In this document: positions 35,465 to 45,180 of the stretch, one piece after another
Numbering within the stretch: the stretch's first letter is position 1
How the letters are laid out: every line of letters begins with the position of its first letter
DNA from: Adiantum capillus-veneris
Lineage: Eukaryota; Streptophyta; Polypodiopsida; Polypodiales; Pteridaceae
Length of the DNA stretch: 64,000 nt
NCBI GenBank assembly: GCA_014529385.2
Contig: CM043945.1
Coordinates: forward strand, 148,601,241-148,665,240
Reading direction: 5' to 3'
Translations under genes and position numbers: made by a program
Notes under the pieces: model-generated
The model's input: only the letters and a program-made list of their open reading frames with translations
Told to the model about the DNA's origin: nothing
Database searches by the model: none

Positions 35465-35646
35465 GAATCTCTGTCTCTGGAATTCAAAGTGCGGGCCTGC
35501 AACATCTTGCTTTGTGCAGGACTTGGCTAACCTTTCGCCGCATTTCACAGGTTCGCTTTTCAAAGAGGGCTGTGTTCTCTGGTCGAGGTTTGCAGGTACT
35601 GGCAGGTGATTCAGGCCCTGCTGAAGCCGCAATTGGGAAGGAAATG
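35465..35646 (+). pseudogene. candidate targeting-peptide exon of arginyl-tRNA synthetase
   Basis: The acceptor CTTTTCGCAG precedes 35465. The frame reads ISVSGIQSAGLQHLALCRTW, then LTFRRISQVRFSKR, rich in Arg, Ser and Leu without acids, as in mitochondrial or plastid presequences. Two donors in the right phase are visible: after CAG 35595 (GTACTG) and after ATG 35646 (GTGGGC). Both give phase 0, which fits the secure exon at 36106. Plant arginyl-tRNA synthetases are commonly dual-targeted, so such an exon is expected here. Confidence 0.4.
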
Positions 35647-35994
35647 GTGGGCTGTTTCACTTGTGCAACAAAATATTTGAATGGGTGTGCCATGTTGAAC
35701 TAGATCATGAATATATGTATTTAAGCCACTCGTGCTCATTGATTTTAATGTCTCAGAAATTCAACACACTTCAAAACTTTGAACTCCATAATCAGTTTTA
35801 GTTCATTCGCAATCTGTGCTCCATGAGACTTCTTTTCTTGGGCATTCGGACTCTAATAATTCCTCTCATTCACATTGCAATTCTTCACCTTTACTCTTAC
35901 ATCTGCACGGGGGATGCACTTATTCTATCTTACTCACATGCACGCACATGCATATGAGATCAAAGAGTATCAGTATCTTTTGTTAGTGCTTATG

Positions 35995-36029
35995 TTTTTT
36001 TTTTTTTTCGGGGGGGGGGGGGGGGGGGG
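35995..36029 (+). repeat. poly-T followed by poly-G run
   Basis: About 14 T are followed, after TCG-type bases, by a run of 20 G (36010-36029). It lies in the inferred intron before the synthetase exon. Run lengths may be unreliable. Confidence 0.9.
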
Positions 36030-36105
36030 CTAGCAAGCTTTCAAAGAGTGTAAAGAAAAAAAAGGGTAGATTGAATTATATCTTTCCTGCACTCTTGCGT
36101 TTCAG

Positions 36106-36245
36106 ACAACGTCCGGCGGCTGTGTTCCTGCTCGCCAACAACTTGCCACTTTAGTGAAAGATGCATTGGGGTCATTATTTCCAGAAGATGCCGGAATGGA
36201 GCCATTGGTGGCAGCTTGCACGAACAAGTTTGGGGACTATCAATG
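36106..36245 (+). pseudogene. arginyl-tRNA synthetase exon (N-terminal domain)
   Basis: An acceptor TGCGTTTCAG and a donor ATG|GTTTGT bound 140 bases that read ARQQLATLVKDALGSLFPED followed by EPLVAACTNKFGDYQ. This is the N-terminal additional domain that class I arginyl-tRNA synthetases use to contact the tRNA D-loop; EPLVAA...KFGDYQCNNAMG is a hallmark of the eukaryotic cytosolic-type enzyme. The exon ends in phase 2 within the Cys codon of QCNNAMG. The enzyme charges tRNA-Arg with arginine in cytosol and organelles. Only the first tenth of the enzyme is present; the HIGH and KMSKS-like active-site parts are not in this window. Confidence 0.85.
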
Positions 36246-36322
36246 GTTTGTTCTGCCTCTTTTCTGGGTGTGCTGTCCATTTTGTGCTATTTCTACTGAT
36301 GCTCTATATCTTCCTGTTGCAG

Positions 36323-36398
36323 CAATAATGCAATGGGCATATGGTCCAAAATCAAAGGAAAGTCTTCAGAATTTAAAAGTCCAAATGCAGTTGGACAG
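36323..36398 (+). pseudogene. arginyl-tRNA synthetase exon, continuing
   Basis: The acceptor CCTGTTGCAG and donor CAG|GTGAAT bound 76 bases. Joined in phase with the previous exon it completes C and reads NNAMGIWSKIKGKSSEFKSP to AVGQ, matching the conserved end of the N-terminal domain. The next expected exon (a region beginning ALVKSLP in plants) is not found in the following 160 bases, after which repeat R begins, nor elsewhere in the window. The gene is either truncated here or carries an intron longer than 27 kb filled by the elements that follow. Confidence 0.85.
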
Positions 36399-36561
36399 GT
36401 GAATTTCAGTTCTTGTAGAACACCCCATTGCTTGAGTTGTATTTTTATTTGATTTAGGCGTTCTACTACTCACACAATATTAGTATCTAATGGTGTTCCA
36501 TATGCTCCGAAACCTTAGGATAGGATGTATTTAGAAGGATTTTGGATTCTTTTCTATTGTA

Positions 36562-37321
<760 letters not shown>

Positions 37322-37572
37322 GAAATGAAATGTTATATTAACGTCTTCAAAAGGCCAAAATGACCTATGAGACCAATCAGTTACAAAATAGTGAATCTAA
37401 TACCATGTCTGGGTACAAAAGAACTAGAAAAGAACTAGAAGTGGAACAAAATACTACTACTACTACTACAATCTAAAACTACGTGGGTGTAGCAGCTGAT
37501 ACAATAGGTACCCGGTAAACTGGATGTAACAGTGTGTGAAACAAAGATGGAAGAAATGGTGAGGATCCATCC

Positions 37573-40500
37573 TCATCTGCACTCTGGATGTCGAGAGAGT
37601 ATGGCTCGAATCTTCTGTTGTAGTCTCCGTCGATGCTGTGTAGCTCCTCTCCTCAGTCGTGGTCGTCTGTATCTCTGTAGCTCCAATGCTCGGTCGATGA
37701 GAGTGCCAGTAGTGGTCGAATGAGTGTGGGACGAGCTCTGCAGTGGTGGCTGCTCCTCTGGCTGTCCCATATCTAGTGAAAAGAAATGTGTAATGTGTCT
37801 CTGGGACTGCCTCTCTCTAGCTCTCCCCAGTAAAGTGTCTCTACACCTGTGTAACTCAAGTAGATATAGTCCAAGACATCTCTGATCCTCATAACTCATG
37901 ACCCTAGATAGAGGACCAAAACCCTCTCTGAATAAGCAGTGGAAACGCCCCCGTATCTCATAGAACACTGTGCAATGACATATGTAGTGCAACTCTGTCT
38001 CTGGCTCTCTCTGGCATAATCGGCATATCCTGCTGTCTGCTGGTATCCCTCTGAATCTACCAGTCTCAATCTCGAGCTGATGTGAGGATGTGCGTATCTG
38101 ACCAATGGCACAACGCAAACCATGAGACATATGTGTGTCCATGTAGTTGGGTCGAATCACAAACCCATCTCCTGTGAGGTGGAGAAGATGCTCTCTATAG
38201 AAAGCCATCTTCGTGCTCAACTCCTGAGGTGGCTCTATCCATGTCCTCCTGGTGTCGAGTTGGATCAGGTCCTGACGAATGAGTCTAGTGATCTCCACCC
38301 GTGTAAGAGACAGCGAGGGTGCCTGAAGAGAATAATGGAAAGGGGGCAACCTGTCCATGGTGAAGCCATGCGTCTGAAACCATGAAGTCATCTGTGCATA
38401 CAAGCATGAAGTGTCCCCCTGTAGAGCTAACTGTCTGGAAGACTCAAGGGCCAGTCTAGCATATCTGTCTCTAGTAGTATCCCATAGGCTGTGCACAAAG
38501 GACACTGATCTGGTAAGCGCCTCAATCTCCATGGAGGGGGCAGCTAGCTCTGCTCGAATGATCGCGTGAGGTACGGAGGCCTTGGCTCTAATCAATCGGG
38601 AGATCATAGATACCAAGGGCCTCTCCATACGTCTCCAACCATCCTGGCCTACAGAAGGTCCCCATACCTGTACCCCATACATCATAGCTGAGGCTACTAA
38701 AGTATCAAAGAGCCATAACTTTGTCCGAGGTTCCTGGAACTGAACCTGCGAACACATCCTCTCCAAGCCTCCCAAGGCCGCATAAGCTCTGGTCAGTCTA
38801 GTCTCTGCTGCTCTCCCCAAAGAAAACCTCGGCCCACTGAAGACTATCCCAAGGTAAGTGTATGCATCTGTATACTCCACAATCTCTTGACCATACGTGA
38901 AGGTCGGTGCCGATCTCCTGATCCACTGCGGTGTGGTGTTAAACACCATGACCTTGGTTTTACCAAGGTTTACAGACAATCCACTATCCTCTGCAAAACT
39001 GTGTAATGCATCCAACTGTCGCTGCATACCCTCTGGTGAGTTAGAGATCAAGACAATATCATCAGCATATAACAACAATGGGATCCACGTCCCTGCCAGC
39101 TGGGCACCTCTATCACCCTCTCTGTCAATGTAATCAGACACCTCATCAACATACATACCAAATAGAGTAGGAGACAATGGGCAACCCTGTTTCACCCCGA
39201 TAGTGGAGTGAACTAAGTCAGATATCCCCTCTGGGGTGCGTACATGTCCCATCACTGATCTGTATAAAGCCATAATCCCCCAAATCAACACTGTGGGCAC
39301 CCCCATCTCCTGCAGTCTGCGCATCAGTCGAGCTCTCGGTACCATGTCAAATGCTTTGCGGAAATCCACAAAGCTACAATAAATCCGTCTCCCATGTGAC
39401 CTGCCCTCCTCAAAGATAGCTCTGAGTGTCAGAATATGGTCAAGAGTGGAGAAACCCCTCCTGAAACCTGCTTGTCCCTTTGCCCGTACACCCTCACCCT
39501 CTGCCCAGTTACTCAACTGTTGCTCAATAATGGATGCGTACAATCGTGCCAGTGTGTGTCCAACCATAATAGTGCGGTAATTTCCAGGCTCTGTAGGATC
39601 ACCTGCCTTGAATATAGGCACAATAGTAGACAACCTCCAAGTCTCAGGTAATCCCTCACACATGGCACGATTGAACAACACTGCAAGAACCTCCATCAGC
39701 ATATCCCTAGCATGTATAAAGTGTTCCGCTACTAGACCGTCATGATCGTAAGCCCTCCTGGTCCTCATCCTGTCAATGGCTCTCTTTACCATCTCAGTGG
39801 TAAAGAAGGTGCTCGTAGGTGGACATGGCTCTGTAGGATCTGGAAGGGGATCCTGCCCAGGAACCGTATATAACGATGTCGCATACTGGCCCCACACATC
39901 AGGAGAAGTAATCACTGGGGGAGGGGAGTGCTCATGGAAGAGTCGCCATGCCTCGCCTGAGTCTCTACTCAAGAACAACTGATACAAGTCTCGCTCCATC
40001 TGGGCCAGGTAAGCTCGTTTCTTCTTTCGCACAAGGCGCCGGAAAGCAATCCGCGACTGTCTGTAGGTGATGACTCCTAAATGAAGATCCCTCTGAAGCT
40101 GGGCTCTCATCTCTCTGCACTCCTCATCATACCAACTATTCTGGGGCATGCTCCCAGAATGTCGCCTTCGATCCGGTTGAGTGTGTGGGTATGCGTCTGA
40201 TGCTGCATCATGTAGTGTCTCAGTCAGTAAAGTAGTGCACTCCTCTACTGAGAGGCCTGGAGCAACTGTGCATAGACGATCCCAGATCGCCTCTGTATAA
40301 ACCGAGTCAGTCTCTGGTGTAAATGTATAACGGGTGTGTGACCTGCCTCCTGATATCTGGGCTGTACTAAACTGAAAAGATACAGACAGTGTCAAGAGAG
40401 CATGATCCACTGCTACGCCCACTGGTCTGGCTCCCACTGTGAAATCCTGAATACAAGGAATAAAGCTCGGCTGTGTCATAACATAGTCCACTGTACTGGC

Positions 40501-41207
40501 CCCATGTCTGTGTGGAAAGCATGTGAAGCCTGCTGCTCCAAGAAACCGTTGTAAGCCATTAAGTATGGCTAGCCCATGTGTAGTCGTCATCTCCGTGAGG
40601 TATCTCCCATACTCAGTCTGCTCTCTGTCATGTGAGCATCTGTCAAACCCCAGCTCACCCACATCCAACTCTCTAAGCATCTCATCTGAAGTGTCGTAGA
40701 AGACTGTCTGACAGTTGCCCGTTCGAGCATTGAAGTCTCCTAGGAGGATGATATCACCATCCCTAGAAAACTCCCATATATCATCATCTAGAATTGAGAA
40801 AGGCGACTGCCCTCTGGATACAGCATATACTGACGTACTGGGGGGAAGTAACATATAGCAATATATAGAAATCGACATGTGCCAGCTCTCAGCCTCACCC
40901 ACATGTATCTAGCCTGATCATCTCTCCGTACAATATGTAGTAGTGGCTGTAGCTCCTCCCTAAACAACACCGCTACTCCTCCTGAACCTCTACTCCCATG
41001 CTCAGATCTCGTGACTGTTCTGTGGGCTGTCTCCCATTTGTATCCCACCACATGTGGCAACAGTTGGCCAGGGGCCTGGTGAGTCTCTGAAAAGAAAACA
41101 ATGTCCTTGTCTCTGAAACTGTCCTCAAAGGCACCAACATCCAACCTCATAGACCCATTACAATTTCAAGTCGCCATCCTCAATGTGGTCCCATAGGTCT
41201 CGCACCG
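37573..41207 (-). pseudogene. LINE B ORF2 (endonuclease-reverse transcriptase), two lesions
   Basis: ORF2 follows the ORF1 TGA in the same frame. The conserved Trp of WNCNG is a TGA (near 41165), and a one-base change near 40850 shifts the frame after AICYFPP. From 40902 one open frame runs 1109 codons to 37573. The endonuclease has SETHQAPGQ, GDFNART, DYVMTQ and VAVDHALL; RT has VPIFKAGDP, DFRKAFDMVPR, GVKQGCPLSPTLF and LLYADDIVLIS (near 39065). A cysteine-rich C-terminal region CRLCQREPETELHYICHC lies near 37985-38040. It would nick the target and copy the RNA in place. It is one of the least damaged element genes in the window. Confidence 0.92.
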
Positions 41208-42075
41208 TCATGTAGAGCGCCGCTCTACAATCACCACCCGACCATCTCTGTAAAAGGCCATCTTCCCCTTCTCCCTTGCCGCTTGAATCTCGGGCATTAC
41301 TTCTCTCATATGCGCAAGTTGTGAGAGAGTGAGGTCATCGCCTAAGAAAATACCTGTCTTCTTGAGAGTAGGTCTCTTCCTCAAGAATTCCTTCTTCTCG
41401 TCCAATGAAGGGAAGCGTAGTATGAGAGCTCTTTTCTTTGAAGATTCTCCGGGGCCCTCACTCTTCTTGCCCACTCTCCATGCCTTTGTGTGTGAAGGCT
41501 TCTCCACCCCCATCATTGATGTGAGGCTTGTGACCTCTTTTTCCACATTGTTTATGTCCTTGAGGCCGGTTACCCTCACATGTAGAGCCCGGATCCTCCT
41601 CCTTTGTTCCTCTTCGAGGGTCATGTTGATAAGAGTGGGTGTACAAGGAGCTTCCTTACCTTTCCCTTTCTTGGCAACCTCAATCCATTTTTCGGCCTCC
41701 TCTACTTTCTTTTGCGTTTCGGATATGACCGCGGCCCATGACTTCTCCTCCTCATTGATGTTGTCAATTTCTTCCCTCAAAGAGGGCTGAAATTCCCCCT
41801 CTTCAAGCCCATTTTTTGACCGTGTTTCCAACACTTCTTTGTGGAGGTCCAAAATGCTATTCTCCAACGTGGCGATCTTGTTGAGAAGATGATCCTTCTC
41901 GTCCTTCCACCTCTTCTCCTTTTCTTCATTTTCTCGGAGGAAAACGGTCTTCGCGTTCCTCCAATCTTCCATCTCTTTTCTCCATGCTTTCATTTCCAAT
42001 TCAATGATGGAAATTCGTTTGGAGTGAAGCATATATTTGAGTTTGCTTGTTGCCATAGGTGAGGTTGGGGATGAC

Positions 42076-42077
<2 letters not shown>
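41208..42077 (-). CDS. LINE B ORF1 protein (intact, 289 aa)
   Basis: The start is ATG at 42075-42077 (MSSPTSPMATSKLKY), placed directly after a (TC)n tract in the leader; the frame is also open upstream through the tract (LSLSLS), but that is translated microsatellite. Residues about 20-110 are a charged coiled coil, and the C-terminal half matches LINE A ORF1 (RRIRALHVRVTGLKD, GIFLGDDLTLSQLAHMREVM). The end VERRST and the TGA CGG context are the same as in LINE A. ORF1 proteins of LINEs bind the element RNA. Confidence 0.85.

Positions 42078-42078
<1 letters not shown>

Positions 42079-42119
<41 letters not shown>
42079..42119 (+). repeat. (GA)n in LINE B leader
   Basis: Forty bases of GA, (TC)n on the LINE strand, end next to the ORF1 start codon. 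Confidence 0.9.
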
Positions 42120-42123
<4 letters not shown>

Positions 42124-42190
42124 AGGATTGATGTTTCTAAAGTGCAGAAAATGCAGCAAACCCTAAAACGCAGATCTGTCCAGCAACCCC

Positions 42191-42292
42191 AAAAAAAAAA
42201 AAAAAAAAAAAAAAAGGTCGCGAACCCTAAAATACAGGTCGCGAGCCCTAAAAATAGGTCGCGAACCCTAAAATACAGCAGCAAACCCTAAA
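42191..42292 (+). repeat. poly-A and 20-bp tandem array with CCCTAAA motifs
   Basis: A run of 25 A is followed by three units of GGTCGCGAACCCTAAAATA type (20-21 bp) and further AACCCTAAA motifs. CCCTAAA occurs five times between 42155 and 42295. On the LINE strand these are TTTAGGG in the leader upstream of ORF1. Confidence 0.88.
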
Positions 42293-42324
42293 CGAAAGCA
42301 TGGTAAAGAGAGAGAGAGATGGCG

Positions 42325-42327
<3 letters not shown>

Positions 42328-42388
<61 letters not shown>

Positions 42389-42415
42389 ACTCATTTCAGG
42401 GAATCAGGAACTCGC

Positions 42416-42472
<57 letters not shown>
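42328..42472 (+). repeat. (GA)n tracts at the 5' side of LINE B
   Basis: GA tracts at about 42328-42387 and 42419-42472 are separated by 31 bases of other sequence. The second joins repeat R (copy 2). Confidence 0.9.
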
Positions 42473-42473
<1 letters not shown>

Positions 42474-42475
<2 letters not shown>

Positions 42476-42616
42476 ATGGAGACCCTGGACATAGTGGATT
42501 GATTTTCCATTGTGACGAGTGGTTCGCCACCTTAAGCAACCACTGAACTTTTAACTACTGTGGTCGCTACCTTAAGCAACCACTGAACTTTTAACTACTG
42601 TGGTCGCTTAGGGTTT
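42474..42616 (+). repeat. repeat R, copy 2, left part
   Basis: It matches 36740-36840 and 60295-60400 (GGACATAGTGGATTGATTTT and TTAAGCAACCACTGAACTTT). A 41-bp piece is tandemly duplicated (42530-42607). It ends in TGGTCGCTTAGGGTTT, the left copy of the LINE C target duplication. The other part of the same repeat continues at 60124. Confidence 0.88.
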
Positions 42617-42649
42617 TTTTTTTTCCGAGAAAAAGATCCTTCTATTAGT

Positions 42650-43821
42650 TAATGAAAACTGCCCATACGGCTACAACCACCTCTGCAAGAGAGGGCTACA
42701 ACAAAGTGAAAAAACAACATATGTATAATGAGGCTAAATCAAGAGATGGGAGGAGGGAAGAGCCACACAGGTGGACGATAGTGCCATCTGAGCACACCCT
42801 GGACTATAGTGTAGAAAGGCCCAGGGCGCCAGAGTCGAAGGAAAGCCTCGCGGCGCTCCCGCATGCGGTTGGAGCTGCCCTATAGTCCCTCAAGCTGTTC
42901 TCTGAGAGTATGGATCAGCTCTAGCCAAAAGTCACGAACAGTCTCTGCTGGTGGCACAGGGCGAGCCTCAAAGATGCGGAAACAGCGGGCCCGCCAGATG
43001 ATCCCAAGTGTCAGGCCACTGATGAGCCAACACTCCTCTCCCTCACTGCACCACTCTTGTGGAGTAAGCTCTGTAGAGCAGGCTGGAGTGTAGGTCGCCC
43101 CTCCTGCATCACTATCATCCTGTTGGTGGAAGATAGCTCAAACTGAAGTGCCTGGCCTGTGAGGTGGACCAAGCCACTGCCCCCCAAGTGTACTGTCAAG
43201 CCGTGGAGAGAGCAGCATCAGCTGAAGAACTCGTAGCCATACCTGCTGGGCCGAGGGATAGTCCCAAAGACAGTGACGCCGACTCTCCACCAAATGGTCA
43301 CAAGCTGCACATGCGGCCGAGAGACCATTATGCACTAGCCAGCTCCCTACTTGCAGTAGCTCTGTGTGCGACCAGCCACTGAAACAAGGTGACTCGCCTC
43401 GGCTGTCTGGAGTCCCACAACCTCTCCCAAAAGGCTGCCAAGTACCCGACTGTGAGACCCTCCTGCGAATGACGTGCTGCAGCGGGACGGGCCTCTCTTT
43501 GTGCTGCTAGTATATGACGTCCCAATCGAACAGTGTACTGAAAGAACGGGATTCCTGGGTGGTCTGCAGAAGAGAAGGGGTCCCTCCATAGCCACTCACC
43601 AGGATCCCATTGTACTCGTGCCAGTGGACAACACTCCCAAGCCCACAGCCTCCAGTGTCCAGTCTCAAGAGCTGCTGGGTCAGGGTGTATGACGCAAGTC
43701 CTCCCATAGATGCCCACTACTCGGATCCTTTGAAAACAACACTCTGCTACCTGCGGGGCCTCTACTGCAACTTGTTGTAGTCGTCCCCCACCTTGAAGCT
43801 CGAAGAACAGGGTTGGGACAG
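42650..43821 (-). pseudogene. LINE C ORF2, C-terminal part with zf-RVT region
   Basis: The fragment enters from gypsy G at 43821 (LQGGGRLQQVAVE) and reads to the zf-RVT zinc-binding region near 43330-43210: CAACDHLVESRRHCLWDYPSAQQVW. This region is found at the end of plant L1 RT proteins and is thought to help bind RNA. Frameshifts occur near 43340 and 43140. The 3' untranslated part ends at 42617 in a T run (plus view). Confidence 0.85.
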
Positions 43822-44312
43822 TGTCACAAAGTGATGATGTGGCGGACAGCAAAAACCCTAATTTTTGCCAGAAACCCTAATTTCCGAAAATCGCGGAGGC
43901 TTTTTTTTTTTTTGGAAAATCATGAGCGACGCGAATTTTGCTTCTTTTAAAAAAAAAAGAGAAAAAGACTCTAAGAGAGAGAGAGAGAGAACTGATGCTT
44001 TTTATTTTAAAAGCTTTTAGGGCTCTGCTTTTGGGCATCCCTTGTAACCTTTAAATTAGTGGTCAGGGCCTCACTTCTCAGAGCATCTGGACGCAGAGTC
44101 TGAGAGTAAAACCCTAACCGCTCTCTTGTACTTTGATGATTGATTAATACAAAAAAAATACCGAAAGGGGCGCCAGTCTTTGGGGCCAATATCTCTAGGC
44201 ATGGAACTCCGCCGGGCCAATGCAAATCTATTGTGTTCCGTGAATTGTTTTGAAGTGGTTATTTGGTGCTGTTGCGATTGATTCTTGACTTGGAGTGTCC
44301 AAGTCTGTTACA
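43822..44312 (+). repeat. 5' LTR of gypsy G
   Basis: It is 491 bp, starts TGTCACAAAG and ends CTGTTACA. It contains several AACCCTAA motifs near its start. It matches 48310-48852, which has about 50 bp more, mainly an added CCCTAA-containing copy and T/A runs. Confidence 0.95.
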
Positions 44313-44313
44313 G

Positions 44314-44325
44314 TGGTATCAGAGC
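44314..44325 (+). other. primer-binding site of gypsy G
   Basis: TGGTATCAGAGC, the complement of the initiator tRNA-Met 3' end, begins one base after the LTR. Confidence 0.9.
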
Positions 44326-44383
44326 ACGGCCGATTTCTCTTCTACGGGAAATCCGATCCCCAAATTTTTTTTCCGCGGCACCT

Positions 44384-45130
44384 ATGGCTTCAGGCAATGA
44401 TCAGTTGACTCCCTCTGCATCTGGAGATGCGGGCTAGGATCACAACGAAGATTCAGACAGAGAGTATGGCCCGCCTCGGCCTACTCAGGCGGAGCAGAGA
44501 GAGATGGAGCGTCGTCAATTGATTGGCGATGCAACAAAGATGATGCTCAATTTTGTCGAGGACCCAAAGATGGCAAAATATATGAACCAGACCTCTTTGG
44601 AAGAGGTATAGATGGAGTGGCAGAGAACCACAACACCACTCCCGAAACCCGCTCTCAAGAAACCTTGTGCCTCCAAGAAATATACGGAGAAGGAACTGGA
44701 GAACGTGGTTGATGCACGGATTGCTCAGCTTTTTGACGCGCAAAAGAAAGCCAAAAAGCACGAAGAAAAGCAGAAGAAAAGCACTGACTTCCCGGGATAT
44801 TTGGGTCGTCGGTCAACATTTGACAAGGCAAAGAAACAGAAGAAACGTGTTCGATTTGAAGGAGTACCCAGTTCTTCTTCTTCTTCTTCTGACAGTTCTT
44901 CTAGCTCTTCAGATTCGAGCGAAGAAGGCAGAAAAGGTAAAAAGCGAAGCAAGAAACAAAGCTTCGGAAAGGGCAAGAAGAAGGCTACATCTCGCCCAGA
45001 GACTGACAGTTCTAATGAGGACTTGTCTACAGACAGCTCAGATTCGGATCATGGAAACTTTTATTGGAACAAGAAGAATTTTACAAAGCCAACCAGTATG
45101 ACTTTCTCGAAGATGAAAGCAAGAAAGTCC
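44384..45130 (+). pseudogene. gypsy G gag remnant
   Basis: The ATG at 44384 (MASGNDQLTPSASG) is followed by in-frame TAG codons at 44435 and 44609, then an open frame from 44612. The visible part is charged, with a lysine-rich stretch and a Ser/Asp run (near 44870-45050). The capsid core, zinc knuckle and protease expected before RT are not seen; the same open frame passes straight into the RT at about 45180, so a large internal deletion joins gag to RT. Confidence 0.7.
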
Positions 45131-45180
45131 GAGAGTTTAAGGAAGGTGGCCACTCGATCAAGTTGGATACTTTTCAGGAT

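Noticed and set aside
42191-42215. Run of 25 A as a retrotransposition poly(A) tail
   Set aside because: It lies in the leader of LINE B, on the wrong side and strand for its tail, and no element end abuts it.
43870-44310. AACCCTAA motifs in gypsy G LTR as interstitial telomere
   Set aside because: The motifs are scattered within an LTR and occur equally in the 3' copy; they are part of the LTR, not a telomere tract.
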